NCBI RefSeq assembly: GCF_024868665.1
Contig: NW_026634365.1
Location: 39,597 to 103,596 of the forward strand
Origin: Triplophysa rosa
Taxonomy: Eukaryota; Chordata; Actinopteri; Cypriniformes; Nemacheilidae
Reading direction: 5' to 3'
DNA length: 64,000 nucleotides
Position 1 is the stretch's first letter, and each line of letters opens with the position of its first letter. The notes under the pieces are model-generated. The model was not told where the DNA came from. It did no database searches and saw nothing but the letters and a program-made list of their open reading frames with translations. Positions 24,030-35,273 of this stretch are shown here, in pieces. The position numbers and the translations under genes are program-made.

Positions 24030-24270
24030 GACACCGTACAAACGAGAGCCAAATACTTCTTACTCATACACCTTATCGACAACATATCTCTGGTGTGCTT
24101 AGGAACCTGCATTGGCTCCCAGTAAAAGCACGCATTGACTTTAAAACACTAATTCTGACCTATAAAGCAGTACAGGGAACTGCTCCCTCATATCTGTGTG
24201 AACTTGTCACCCCATATAGGCCTTCTCGCATTCTCTGTTCGTCAGATTCACTCCTCCTCAAACAGCCATT
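24030..24270 (+). pseudogene. LINE reverse transcriptase fragment
   Basis: Plus-strand piece of an L2/CR1-clade LINE protein C-terminal region: HISGVLRNLHWLPVKARIDF, then TYKAVQGTAPSYLCELVTPY and RPSRILCSSDSLLLKQP. The typical continuation is missing because the frame is cut at 24271, where an LTR-like sequence starts (TGTCGTGGCG). Only about 80 codons remain. Confidence 0.8.
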
Positions 24271-24860
24271 GTCGTGGCGAAAAGTCGGTCAGCCAAGTTG
24301 AAAGAATTCACGAAGACCAGAGAGCCAGGTTTCCAGAGGTTTCAATCTTTATTTGCTCGAGCAAGCAAAGTGAGACACATAGAGTTCATCTGTAGATGTC
24401 CAACGAATACATGTCTGACTCCATCTTTTATACATTGTTCTCAAGTTGTTATCACAGTTCAAACCAATCAGGTTTTACCTGACCTCATCTTCTACAACCA
24501 GTTTTTACATGACATCACTTATTTTTATTAGTCCATCCCCTTATGCCTCGTTACAGTTATATTTCATCCTGCACTTGCTACAGTTATATTTCCGGCCTAC
24601 CATATTAAGATCTCCGGCCTACCATATTAAGATCTCCGGCCTACCATATTAAGATTTAATTGTAGGGAGCGCTCTCAATAACACATACGTATATCATGTG
24701 CTCTTTATCTTGACACCTTTCCGGGGGCTTTCGGACGTCTCAATAACACATACGTATATCATGTGCAATAACACATACGTATATCATGTGCAATAACACA
24801 TACGTATATCAAGTGCTTTTTATCTTGACACCTTTCCGGGGGCTTTCGGACGATACATGA
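24271..24860 (-). mobile_element. LTR-like sequence with internal tandem repeats
   Basis: Starts TGTCGTGGCGAAAAGTCGG exactly where the LINE frame is broken. On the minus strand it has a GCAAATAAAG polyadenylation-like motif (24352-24361). It contains repeats listed separately. The right border is unknown, and no partner LTR was found. Confidence 0.4.
24588..24855. repeat. Nested tandem repeats (22-bp and about 26-bp units)
   Basis: Three copies of a 22-bp unit with 'ccggcctaccatattaagat' (about 24591-24657), then four copies of 'caataacacatacgtatatc' (24676-24811). A longer block ending 'cctttccgggggctttcgga' occurs twice (about 24715 and 24830). Confidence 0.9.
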
Positions 24861-25635
24861 TTTAACCTTGGTTTTATTAAAAATGAACTCATGGTTTAGT
24901 GTGATAATGATAAACAACCCAGCGTTCTTAACCAAACCTCTCTACAAAAGTGTGTGTGGTGAACGTGCAGTTCCTGTCGTAATTTGATAAGATATTTGGT
25001 GTGTACGCAGGTGTTCAAGTGTTCAAACTCATACATGAGGCCCATAGCCCTTGTTACAATCAGAGAAGTACATGAACTCTATAACTACATTTAAATGTAT
25101 TCTTTATATAAGAAAGCTATTTTATATAAGAAAACTCAGTAATATATTTAGAATATAAGAAAAGTCAATAATATGTCTAGAAAAACCACCACAATCATCA
25201 TAACACCGGTTAAAATCTATGGTGATAGGCATTAGTAGCATGCTACCTCGCATTTGCAGTTGAAGCTAAACTAGATTTTCTTAAATAAGATAAAATTCCT
25301 GCTTTAGCAATTGTGGCAATTCATAAGATTCAATCTTTTAATCAAATTTCTAACTTCGTTTTTAGATTCATTATATAGAAGATCATTGAATTAATTAAAA
25401 TTCTACAAAATCACAGATTTTATCGGTTGCTCATCCATTACATTGGCAAAGTAGGTTTTGTTTACAGTTAATGTACTTTGACATAAATCATATGATTATT
25501 GCTCTACTGTAATCCTTTTGTGCATTGATGTGTTGAAGTTTCCTATAAATTAAACTGCATAATGCCTTTGTGGCAAACATTTTGTTTCGATGTAAAACAT
25601 GAGGGTCAGAGTTTTATGATTTAATTTACATTTCC
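24861..25635. other. AT-rich non-coding stretch
   Basis: No gene or recognisable repeat apart from short homopolymer-like runs. Confidence 0.4.
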
Positions 25636-27543
25636 CAGTGGTGTAAAGTATTGGAGTAAATGTACTTAGTTACTTTACTTAAGTATCTTTTTGGCTACTT
25701 TGTAGTTGTACTGAGTATTAAAGATATTAGCAACTTTTACTCTCTACTTAACTACATTTTTGAACAAGTATATGTACTCTTTACTCCACTACATTTGTAA
25801 TGACTAATGCATTACACATTACATTTTGAATGGCACCTATCTTATAATTAATATTGCCATTTACAGGGCAATGAAGGTACTACAATCTTGTGGATTTTGC
25901 TCTAACTTACAAAAACTTGTCAACATGGCTTCTTTATATGAATATGAGTGCAGTATCAGGTAGATGTCAATCGCTGGCGGTTTACACACGGTTAGCCCTT
26001 ACCCGCTATTTCTACAGTAATATATTGGCAACACTGTTGCCAGCTAGTTACTGTAGGTCACACATCTACATAAGCTCTTATTTTTAAAACTAACTCTTCC
26101 TAAATGTGCTCTAAACATGTTTGCTCAAAATTTGACCATGTGGTGGGACTATTGCCATGAAGTGATGTAAACCAGTAAAAAGAATGTATAGTATTTCAAT
26201 TTTCAAAAGTGGTCTCACACTATATAGACAAAATATTAACCTATAGAATGAGTCGGACACAGAGAAATGAACAATCCACATATGAATCTCAACAATGGTG
26301 ACAATCAACTGAACAGCTTCATGCTGCAATGCATGCTGGGTACATAGTACAAAACTCATTCATGATTGTTTGTCACCATTGATGAGGTTTGTATGTCAAG
26401 TGTCTAACTGTGTCTCAATTGCAAAGAAAGATTTTCTGACAGAGATCTTTCCATTATAACATGTGATCACTTTACCAAACATATCTTAATAAATCTTAAA
26501 TGCTATATTATTATTATTTAATGATTGAATTCTTTCAGATGTATCTTCAGTTACTAAGCAAACATAAAGTTGCGGTTCCTGTAAAGTCCCTTTCAGTGTT
26601 ATTGTATAAGTGTACATTTTAAAGCTACAAGAAAGTCAAAGAGTCCTAACCAAAGCAAACACTGATCGCCATAATGGTGACTTAAAACACAATTGAACCA
26701 CTATGAACTCGAGTTCAATCTCAATAAGATCCATTACACAGATGACAGAAATAAAGTGAAAGTGGTGTCTGTAATATGTGAAGATGTTATTGATGTTTGT
26801 GTTTAATTCTCCTCTGGTGAAATCTTGACAGATTTATTGTGTTCATCTGTTATTTACACGTGTTCATCTAAGACTGTGTGACTTAAGTGCGTTAATAGAC
26901 TTTATAATGCTAAGCCATTGCAGTAGTTTACTGTAAAACACCTACAGTAACTAGCTGGCAACAGTGTTGCCAATACAGTATATTACTGTAGAAATGGCAG
27001 GTAAGGGCTAACAGTGTATGTGAAATGAGGACATGACTGCAGCTGGCCATGAGGCCCAAACCAGCATGTCCAGTGCAAAAAGGCTTTGACTTTTTGATTT
27101 TACTTAACATTACTTTATTTATCCGTTATATTGAAGAGACGTTTTTGAAGGAGTTTGGTTTACTTATGAGCAGTTGAGCTTAAATGAGACTTGGGTGTTT
27201 GTAATAGACGTACAGTAGGTTATGATGTCGGCCATGATTTGTTGCAATTTTGAGGTGTTCAGTCTTATTATGATTTAAGAAAATAAATGCGATTGCTCTC
27301 CTCACGAATCGACTGTTTCTAGTTTTTCACTGACATGTCTCTTAAGTGTTGAGGACTAGTGCTGCTTTGAGCCTACATTCAGTATGAGTAAAATACTCAA
27401 GTACTGTTCAAATCAGATACTCGAAGACTTTTACTGAAGTCGTTTTGAAATTGGTGACTTGTAACTTGTAATGGAGTCATTTTCACTGCAAGGTATCTGT
27501 ACTTTTACTTAAGTATGGTTTTCAGGTACTCTTTACACCTCTG
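25636..27543. mobile_element. Tol2-like hAT element, internally rearranged
   Basis: Termini CAGTGGTGTAAAG (left) and CAGAGGTGTAAAG (right, reverse complement) match the Tol2-type CAGAGGTGTAAA end, and subterminal DNA is rich in 'tacttaagta' as in that family. A second inverted repeat lies inside: 25982-26055 against 26941-27020. No transposase frame is left. No 8-bp duplication was found (flanks acatttcc and gcagctgg), so one side may be rearranged. Confidence 0.75.
26240..26700. repeat. Copy of the 'CAATGCATGCTGGG' palindromic repeat inside the Tol2-like element
   Basis: Shares 'caatggtgacaatcaac', 'tgcaatgcatgctgggta' and 'aacactgatc' with copies near 38.4, 43.1 and 45.0 kb. It sits between the inner inverted repeats of the Tol2-like element, so it is probably an insertion. 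Confidence 0.65.
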
Positions 27544-28045
27544 GCAGCTGGTAGAAGGCATGGTAAGCTTTGAAGCAGTTCCAGAAGGTTAGATACGCAG
27601 AATGCGTGCTCGGGGCGAGACTGTTTAGGATGGCTTCTTGAGAAGCGCTAGTTATGCTTCTGACCGACAGGTCTAGTTGAAGATGGTCGAAGAAAACGGT
27701 GGGACCGGAGTTGGATGCGTGTCAGATTCTGGAGCCAAGTGCCTGAAATTCTGAAAAGACAATCGAGACAGTGAGTCTCAGCTATTGCGTTTAGATGTCC
27801 TGGTACGTGGGGGGCTCTGATAAGGAATTGGTGTTTGGCGGAGATTGGCGTGAGTTTACGGCTGCTGAATGTGATCTTCCCTGGTTGACGATTTCATCTA
27901 TGGCTGCGTTATCTGAGTTTATGAGAATGGATTTCCTAGACCATTCATGTCCCTAAATGATGGCCACGGTGATTATTGGATACAGTTCGTTGAACGATGA
28001 GGAGAAATTGCCTGACTGAGAGCTGCAAGAGGTTAACTCTGAGGG

Positions 28046-29019
28046 CTATTCGGCGGCAAACCAGCGCCCTCCGTAGTAGGTGCCGAAGCCTATGAAAGGT
28101 GCGGCGTCGGTGTATAATTGTATATCGTCTGGGTTGGTGAGATGTTCATGGTAGAAGAAAGAGATACCATTCCATGATGAGAGAAATTGTTGCCAGAGGC
28201 GCATATCCATTTTGCAAGCTTCTTCTAGGGTGGTTCTGCCGTGGAGGGACCGAATGGCTTTGGCTTTTTCCAGAAGGTTTGAGATGAACGATTTCCCTTG
28301 GGGGATTATTCCGGATGGCATAATTGAGGTGGCCGAGGAGGGCTAGTAGCTGCCGCTTCGTACAACTGTCCGCTAGCAAGAAGTTGGAGAGGAGCAGCAA
28401 GATTCGATGGATTTTTATAGGAGGCAAGGATGCTTGGAATGAGACTGAATCTAGAGTGATGCCTAAGAAGTCTATGGAGGTGCTAGGTGCAGCAGTTTTC
28501 TCTTCCGATAATGGGACGCCGAGTTCGTGAATGCTTGAATGAGTGTGGAGAGTCCCAATCGAGGTGGTGTTGATGGGGGGTGTGACGACGAGGAAGTAAT
28601 CTAGAAGATGAACGACATAGGGGGAGTCTGTGATTATTGAGAAGGATCCATCAAAGTGCTTCGGACGAGAGTCGAATATCTTGGGGCTACTTCTGCAGGC
28701 AAAGGTAAGGCGAACTGCAAAGTAATAGACTCCTTTCCAGGAGACGCTGAAAAGGTGCCAGAAGTACGGATGGATGGGTAGGATTTTGAAAGTACTGGTG
28801 ATATCTGCTTTGGCTAGCCATCTGCCTTTGCCTTTTTAACACGGAGGTGAGGGCCTGTACCTTAATTGGGGTCCTGAGATGCTTTGCTAGTCTTTCTGTA
28901 GGTGTTGTAGGGTTGTGAGGGCAGCAGTTCCTTGCATAGGCTCTGCCAAAGAAGGAACAGGTGTGAAGAAGTATGCAGTTGGAAAGGGTGCAGCCTAAGT
29001 GATTGAAGTTATTGCACAC
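28046..29019 (-). pseudogene. Reverse transcriptase of the Ngaro/DIRS-like element
   Basis: Minus-strand pieces over several frames. The region near 28700-28830 gives a DITSTFKILPIHPS-type block (first catalytic Asp). Near 28600-28625 the place of the usual Y-x-D-D box reads HLLDYFLV, so the second Asp pair is not intact. Then come LLALLGHLNYAIR and, in another frame, PQGKSFISNLLEKA and WNGISFFYHE, then LYTDAAPFIGFGTYYG, the start of RNase H with its first catalytic Asp. The order is that of DIRS-type polymerases. Two or more frameshifts and the altered box mean no activity is expected. Confidence 0.7.
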
Positions 29020-29179
29020 CGTCCTGCCTCCCTGATATAATATTAGACGGCCTCGTTTGTCAATGCCTTTGGAGATTGGGATTTTCGTTGAAGGGCCTGC
29101 TGGCTGTGGGATAATGGGAGGGGGGAGGCTGCTAGAGATAAGCGGTTAAATACTGGTTAAAAGTGATTCTGCAGTAGAG

Positions 29180-29689
29180 TTAGGAGTCGAGGGAGCCCCA
29201 GTAAGTTCCCAGGTTGAATTGGTGTAAGCGACCTGCTGCTTGGGAGGCAAATAGAATGTGATAATTGTAAAAGCTAGTTCCTCCGAAGCGGACTGCCAGA
29301 TCGAGGACGATAGAGAGGTAGACATCTAATTCGGCTCTGCGGTCTGGGTATACGGAGCATATGATATCGCTAAACATAGAAAAGGCGGGAGTGAATTCGG
29401 AAGGGGTGAGATTTTTGGAACGGGATAGAACGGGATTATTGAGTTGCATGAGACCTAAACTGGTTTGCAATTCTCTAGGCTGGTGAATGGAAAGAGGGAT
29501 GGTTGGAGAAGCTGGGCTAAATCGATATAAATACCCGCTAATATTTGGGAACAAAGGGCTGCTGATATGGGAGAAGGGCAATGGGCTGCTGAGGCTGGCG
29601 TAGTGGGCTGAGCGGCTGTGGCTAGGGAAAAAGAGGCATGTTTGGCTGGCATGGTGAATGTGAATTGGGTGAGGGAAGGGGCAAGGCAC
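29180..29689 (-). pseudogene. Gag-like protein of the Ngaro/DIRS-like element
   Basis: A 169-residue minus-strand frame. The N-terminal half is Pro/Ser/His-rich. The C-terminal half has an order seen in gag-like ORFs of Ngaro-type elements: NPVLSRSKNLTPSEFTPAFS, then PDRRAELDVYLSIVLDLA, GGTSFYNYHILFASQAA and GRLHQFNLGTYWGSLDS. It would be followed by a Cys/His cluster, which is present in a separate frame at 28900-29019 (CNNFNHLGC, then LHTC). Gag would coat the RNA. The Met start is in the low-complexity part and is not certain. Confidence 0.55.
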
Positions 29690-30163
29690 GGATTAGAAGG
29701 AAGAAGAGTAAGAGGTTGTGGAAATCCAGATCGGCCAGTGAGGAGAGGGGCATCCTGGGGCACTGGGTGGCATAGCTGGACTGGGGGGATATTAACAGGA
29801 ATGAAGGAAAATATAGGAGCCGTATCGGTGAGTATGGCTGGAGGGAGAGGAGAAGGGTGTATGGTTGGGTGAAAGGATGTGTGTGGAAGGGGATTTTGGT
29901 TGGTTTGTGCAAGCAGCGATGAGAGGAGAGGAGAGAAGACATGGTTCGCGTGAAATCGGGTGAAATTAAAGTGGGTTGCTTTACGGCTTGATCCCCTGTA
30001 GGGGGAGCTAGCTCTGTTGGCTGGAGCTATGGCTGAGGGAGTTGCTGCAAGACGTAACGGTTGGCAGAAGGTAGCTGGTTTGGAGAAGCCGGGAGTGTTG
30101 ACAGATTAGCTTGAGTTGAAGTGGAATATTTGGTGGATGCTAAGTACAGTTCTGTTTCAGTCG

Positions 30164-30305
30164 GTCTCTCAACTTTGTGTTGAGGGACAGACTGGGGTTT
30201 GATCTTGGTAACCTATGATCTCCGAGAGGAATTTAAAACGCCAATGAACTTGGCGAATGGCATCCGCACACCAGTCTCCGCCCCGTGCATATGGGTATCT
30301 TGCTA
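30164..30305 (+). repeat. Left inverted terminal repeat of DIRS
   Basis: Matches 33378-33513 in reverse orientation with about 85-90 percent identity by eye. Confidence 0.85.
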
Positions 30306-30420
30306 CCATCTTGCTACCTACTGCTGGACTTAAGACATGTGCAACAGAACTTCTCCTGTTCTTCGAGCGGAATTCCCCTGGGTGTTTCGGCAGCGAGCCA
30401 CAGAGTGAATAAAAGAGCAA

Positions 30421-30609
30421 ATGTCTCGCAGCTGTGTTCTTGGGTGTGACAGACTCATCTCTGAGTCTGACGGGCACGACACCTGCATCACATGTTTGGG
30501 GCTCAAGCATGCAGAGGCAGGGTTTGTTGATACGAAATGTTCCGTCTGCGAGAACATGCCGATTAAGGTGTTGCGGTCACGGCTGGCTACGTTCTTTCTG
30601 AACTTTTTC
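30421..30609 (+). pseudogene. DIRS gag N-terminus
   Basis: Starts at ATG 30421 (MSRSCVLGCD). A Cys/His pattern follows: DGHDTCITCLGLKHAEAGFV and KCSVCENMPIKVLRSR, the zinc-finger-like start of fish DIRS gag. After about 60 codons the sequence jumps directly (near 30610) into the polymerase C-terminal region, so the rest of gag is deleted. Confidence 0.7.
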
Positions 30610-31560
30610 AGAGGCTCCTGGGGCATATGGTGTCCTCGGCAGGGGTCATCCCGCTCGGGTTGATGCATATGCGACCGCTTCAGCACTGGATTCAGACTCG
30701 AGTTCCTTGGAGGGCGTGGCACACAGGCACCAGGCATATCACTATCACACCTCAGTGCCTTTGCACCCTCACCCCTTCGTCACACCTGACCTTTCTCCGA
30801 GCGGAGGTTCTGCTCGGGCAGGTCTCGAGGCGTGTCGTAGTCACAACAGATGCCTCCCTGCACTGGTGGGGTGCCGTGTGCAATGGGCACGCAGTGTCGG
30901 GGCGCTAGACGGGCCCCCGCCCTTCAATGGCACATCAACTGCATAAAGATGCTGGCCAGACAGCATGACTGCCGTGGAATACATCAATTATCAAGGTGGC
31001 GTACACTCCTGGCAGATGTCACAACTCGCCCGTCGCCTCCTCCTCTGGAGTTAGCAGGTGATGAAGTCCCTGCGAGCCACCTTCATCCCAGGCAACCTGA
31101 ACCAGACAGCCGATGCACTTTCTCATCAGGGAACGCTCCACGAAGTCTGGCGTCTCCATCCCCGCGCAGTCCGGCTCATTTGGGAGCGGTTCGGCCAGCC
31201 ACAGGTGGACCTGTTTGCCTCCCCAGACTCCACCCATCACCCGCTTTGGTACTCTCTGTCCGAGGGCCCCCCGGCACAGATGCCATATCGTACAGCTGGC
31301 CGCGGGACAAGAGGAAGTACGCCTTCCCCCCAGTGAGCCTCCTTGCACAGGTCCTGGGAAGAGGGACATCAAGTGCTGTTAGTTGCTTCTTATTGGCCCA
31401 ACCAGACTTGGTTCTCAGACCTGGTGGCTCTGACGACAATCCCCCCTGGCCGATTCCCCTGACGAAGGACCTTCTGCCGCAGGGGAAGGGCACGGTGTGG
31501 CACCCCAGGCCAGACCTCTGGAATCTCCATGTCTGGCCTCTGGGTGGGATGAGGAGATTC
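30610..31560 (+). pseudogene. DIRS polymerase C-terminus and RNase H
   Basis: Plus-strand remnant over three frames. PLGLMHMRPLQHWIQTRVPW and VVVTTDASLHWWGAV mark the end of the polymerase and the start of RNase H, with the first catalytic Asp in TDAS. Then come FIPGNLNQTADALSHQG, VRLIWERFGQPQVDLFASP and, in the next frame, SYSWPRDKRKYAFPPVSLLA and HPRPDLWNLHVWPL. The latter blocks lie in the linker to the recombinase in fish DIRS elements. Frameshifts near 30910, 31060 and 31290 disable it. Confidence 0.8.
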
Positions 31561-32550
31561 TGAGTGGCTTGCCGCCAGCGGTCACTGAGACTGTCCTGCA
31601 GGCTAGAGCCCCCGCCACTAGGTGTTTGTATGTCTTGTTCTCGTCCTGGTGTTCTTCCTGAGGGGAAAACCCACGGAGATGCCTGATCGGGTCTGTGTTG
31701 TCCTTTCTGCAAGAGAGACTCGAGAGCCATCTCTCCCCGTCCACGCTGAAAGTGTATGTAGCCGAGATTGCCGCTCATCATGATCTCGTAGAGGATAAGT
31801 CTCTGGGGCAACACGACCTGGTCACCAGGTTCCTTAGGGGCGTGAGGAGGATGAATCCACCTTGACCAGGCTCCGTACCCTCTTGAGACCTTAATGTTGT
31901 CCTACAAGGCCTTGGTATGGCCCCTTTCGAGCCCCTGAGGGATGCCAGTCTTCCTCACCTGACGATGAAGACGGCACTCTTGGTGGCGCTCGCCTTTATC
32001 AAGAGGATGGGGGACCTCCAGGCATTCTCCGTGTCCCATGAGTGCCTAGAATTCGGGCCGGCTGATTCTCACGTGATTCTGAGACCCCGGCTAGGCTACT
32101 TGCCAAGGTTCCCACCACTCCCTTTCGGGACCAGGTGGTGAGCCTGCAGGCGCTCCCCCCTGGGGAGGAAGACCCAACCTCCACCGTGCTGTGTCCAGTT
32201 CGCACCCTACACCTCTACTTGGACCGCATGCAGAGCTTTAGGAGCTCTGAGCAGCTGTTTGTCTGTTTTGGGGGACAACACAAGAGGAGGGCTGTCTCCA
32301 AACAGAGACTGGCGCATTGGATCGTGGATGCCATTACTTTGGCATACCGGTCCCAAGATCGCCCGTGCCTGCTTGCAGTGAGAGCCCACTCCACTCGGGG
32401 TATGGCCTCCTCGTAGGCACTGGCCCAGGGCGCCTCTCTGACAGACATTTGTAGTGCTGCGGGTTGGGCTACACCCAGTACCTTTGTGAGATTTTACAAT
32501 CTCCGCGTGGAACCAGTGTCAGCCCGTGTCTTACACGCTACCAGCAGGTG
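31560..32550 (+). pseudogene. DIRS tyrosine recombinase, frameshifted
   Basis: Tyrosine recombinase, which would integrate the circular DNA copy. The N-terminal domain is split over frames (31560-31870). The catalytic domain starts with MKTALLVALAFIKRMGDLQA (the Arg that opens the active site is in IKRMGDL), then SHVILRPRLGY. After a frame break near 32130 come RSFRSSEQLFVCFGGQ-type sequence, HWIVDAITLAYRS and VRAHSTRGMASS (the His-x-x-Arg of the active site). A stop follows at 32416. The end, with ICSAAGWATPSTF-like sequence and the region where the catalytic Tyr lies (FVRFYNLR), is readable at 32440-32510. Stop and frame breaks mean it is inactive. Confidence 0.8.
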
Positions 32551-33377
32551 AGACCGGCGGCTGGGTGGGCATACGCCTGTGAAAGCGCCTTTTCCCCTCT
32601 CCAGGTGAATCAGTGCGGTACTAGCCTCCCTACTTCCCCCGGGCGGAGCGGTCTGTCTTACCGAGTCCGGTAGTGGTAGAGTCACCCCTATTCAGGTGAA
32701 CCCCCATACTTGGATTTTTTGCCCCATACGTAGTGACTCCCCTGCAGGGTCATCCCGTATGTTGACTTCCTCAGTCTTGGTTTCCCTGTCGGCGAACCTG
32801 TGACCTCCCCCCCCGGTGGCTCAACCCACGTGGGTCGTGTGCTCCCTACTCGAGCTTGCGCATTATATCCCATGTAGTTCTCCCTGCTGGTGAGACCATG
32901 CTGGTGTCTCCACATGTAACCTCCCCTTGCGGTAGGATGTGGCCTCCGTAGCACACTCTCTCATTAGAGAGAGCAGTGTTCCCTTACGGTACCGGGTGGC
33001 AATCTCACAAAACAGAGAAACAACGCCGCCGCCAGTTACGGCCGTCAGTACGAGCCTCTCAAGTATGCTACTAGTTACCGATTCCATTGGAAGATTACGT
33101 CTCGTGGTAGCACTCACTTGTGACTTGCTAGTCCAGTCAGTGTCGCTCCGCTTGAGCTTGTGATGCGGCTCAGCCAAGTGGCATGTCGTATAGGACACCA
33201 GTCTGTCTCTCAACACAACCTCGATAGACAGACTGAAAGGGAACGTCTCGGTTACGACTGTAACCTTTGTTCTTTGTCTTCCTGCCACAACGCTTCGCCG
33301 GCCAGCTGCAGCGACCGGGAGATGTCTCTCAGGTTCCTCAGCCCAAAAAGATGAATGAATGGATGCCGCCATCTCCT

Positions 33378-33513
33378 TTTATACCCGTATGCACAGGGCG
33401 GAGACTGGGGTGCGCATGCCATTCACCAAGTTTATTGGCATTTTAAATTCCTCTCGGAGATGATAGGTTCTCAATATCAAACCCCAGTCTGTCTTCTCAA
33501 CACAACGTGAGAC
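33378..33513 (-). repeat. Right inverted terminal repeat of DIRS
   Basis: Inverted partner of 30164-30305. The terminal DNA at the far left of the window (3041-3172) belongs to the same repeat type. Confidence 0.85.
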
Positions 33514-33567
33514 GTTTTCAGAAAACCAAATAAAGGTAGATTTTTTAAGGTTTTGTGGTCGATGTCG

Positions 33568-34085
33568 GACAACAGAGGAATAAAGTTAATTATGCCATTA
33601 CTACTTTTCCCTGGTTGTTCCTCTGTTGTCTGTTGTTGATCGCGGAATGGGACGGGGTTGGACCTGCACGGTTTCGGCGGGTGGGGCTTCCTGGGTCACG
33701 GCTCGTGGGCTCTCCCTGTTCTTCATGGACGTTGCTCGGTGGCTTTGGTCGGGGTCACTGAGTGCAGCTATGACACGTCAGAGGAGATCTGGCCCTCCCG
33801 GCTGAGCCTGGTTTCTCCCGAGGTTTTTTTTTCTCCATTATTCATCATTGGAGTTTGGGTTCCTCGCCACAGCAGAGCAGTGTTGGCTTGCTCACCGGGA
33901 GACTGCATTTATTTATTTATTCATTAGATATGATTTATTATAATGATCTTGCTTGGTCTATAAACACCATGCACTGTGCTGTGTTTTACCTTTCTGTGTT
34001 TTTCTTATTTCCTCCTGTAAAGCTGCTTTGGAACAATGCACATTGTGAAAAGCGCTATATAAATAAAATTGAATTGAATTGAATT
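33568..34085 (+). mobile_element. LINE 3'-end type repeat
   Basis: Contains 'ctcccgaggttttttttt'-like sequence, 'gggttcctcgccacag', and ends 'aaaagcgctatataaataaa' plus GAATT repeats, the same order as at 20825-21412. A 13-bp inverted pair (GACAACAGAGGAA at 33568 and its complement at 33618-33630) lies at its left side. Confidence 0.65.
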
Positions 34086-34150
34086 AAGGAACATACAGAG
34101 GACGAACAAAAAAAAGAGGTTTAATACTGCCTTCAAAATGTGATCAAATA

Positions 34151-34833
34151 CATATTGTCAGGTCCCGGGGCTGTCCAGGCTCCAGATCTTTTTTGCACCC
34201 TGCTTGGTGTTCCGCTGTTCATGCAGATTGCTGCCCCAGCGACCTTGGTACTCTCTCTGGCTGGCTGTTCTGAGGATTCTTCCCAGGCGGATAGAGGCTC
34301 TCGTCCTCACCACCGGCGTCTCGCTTCGGGGACTCGGGATCTGATTAATCTCTCCCTACGGGATTGTTCAAGTGGAGTAGTCATCTCTCTCTACGCGGTT
34401 GTTCGAGCGGAGTATTCATCTCTCCCTACGGGACTGTTCAAGTGGAGTATTCATCTCTCTCTACGTAGTTGTTCAAGCGGAGTATGCACCTCTCCCTACA
34501 GGATTGTTCTAACGGAGCATTCATCTCCCCCCACAGGACTGGTCAAGCGAATCTTTCTGCTCTCCCTATGGGGTTGTTCAACAGAATCTTCCACTGCTCT
34601 CCCTGCGGGGTTTAACGTCTGTCTCCCTGGATTCTCACAGACTCGTTCCAGTTTATTAAGGACTGTTATTTGGCCACTTTCCTTATCTTCCCCCCCGGCC
34701 GAGCGCTCGAGCCCTGTCTATATTTTTACTTGGAGTTTTTTGGGACCTTTTTGTGCTGTGGCTGCTATTGTTTGAATAAACATAATTTTTTGACCCTGCA
34801 TCCGACTCCTGCCCTTTCCATCACAACACATAT
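34151..34833 (+). mobile_element. Solo LTR with 5-bp target duplication
   Basis: LTR 34156-34828 (673 bp) starts TGTCAGG and ends CACAACA, flanked by CATAT on both sides (34151-34155, 34829-34833). It has a polyadenylation-like AATAAA (34776-34781) near its end. Gypsy-type by its overall look; the family is not proven. The open frame of 211 codons here crosses a minisatellite and is not a gene. Confidence 0.9.
34345..34610 (+). repeat. 36-bp minisatellite inside the solo LTR
   Basis: About seven diverged units with 'tctctccctacgggattgtt' and 'caagtggagtattca' type halves, decaying towards the right. Confidence 0.85.
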
Positions 34834-34991
34834 ACACAACCCAATTTTGGTAAAATACCATGGTAGAATGTTAAAATTACAGTTACAAACATCTCAACAA
34901 ATCTACACTTTAGGTAACAAAGACAGCCACGATGAGTATATATTTTAAATATTATCATATAAAAATAGTGCATATATTTAAAATATGTGTA

Positions 34992-35273
34992 TACAGTGAG
35001 GGAAATAATTATTTGATCCCCTGCTGATTTTGTAAGTTTGCCTGCTTACAAAGAAATGAAGGGTCTATTATTTTTATGATAGGTTTATTTTAACTGATAG
35101 AGACAAAATATCAACAAAACAAATCAGGGGGAAAAATGTTATATAAAGCTTATAAATTGATTTGCATTTCAGTCAGTGAAATAAGTATTTGATCCCAGAG
35201 CAAAACATAACTTTGTACTTGGTGGAGAAACCCTTGTTGGCAAGCACAGAGGTAAAACATTTCCCTCACTGTA
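34992..35273. mobile_element. Tc1/mariner-type deletion derivative
   Basis: Element 34994-35271 (278 bp) lies between TA dinucleotides. Ends CAGTGAGGGAAAT and ATTTCCCTCACTG are perfect 13-bp inverted repeats. The inside starts like a fish Tc1 end ('tatttgatcccctgctgat') and jumps to the other end after 'caagcacagaggt'. The transposase has been lost. Confidence 0.9.

Larger units (their letters stand above)
27544..29990 (-). mobile_element. Ngaro/DIRS-like retroelement, truncated at its 3' side
   Basis: Minus-strand element with a gag-like part (29180-29690), a Cys/His cluster (28900-29019), reverse transcriptase (about 28140-28840) and RNase H (about 27640-28120). The recombinase start is readable to about 27560, where the Tol2-like terminus at 27543 cuts it. 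All parts contain frame breaks. The recombinase fragment at 6434-7200 is of the same general type. Confidence 0.75.
30164..33513 (+). mobile_element. DIRS retrotransposon with both inverted terminal repeats, internally deleted
   Basis: The left end (30164-30305) and right end (33378-33513) are inverted copies over about 140 bp, with shared blocks 'agactggggtttgat', 'cctatgatctccgagaggaa' (left) and 'gcggagactgg' (variant). Between them, in order, are a gag N-terminus (30421-30609), the RT/RNase H C-terminus (30626-31560) and a tyrosine recombinase (31560-32550). Most of gag and the polymerase core are missing. A further complementary block (33200-33235) repeats terminal sequence, as the internal complementary region of DIRS does. 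No target duplication is expected for DIRS. Confidence 0.9.

Noticed and set aside
34140..34775. 211-codon protein
   Set aside because: It lies almost wholly in a solo LTR and crosses its minisatellite.
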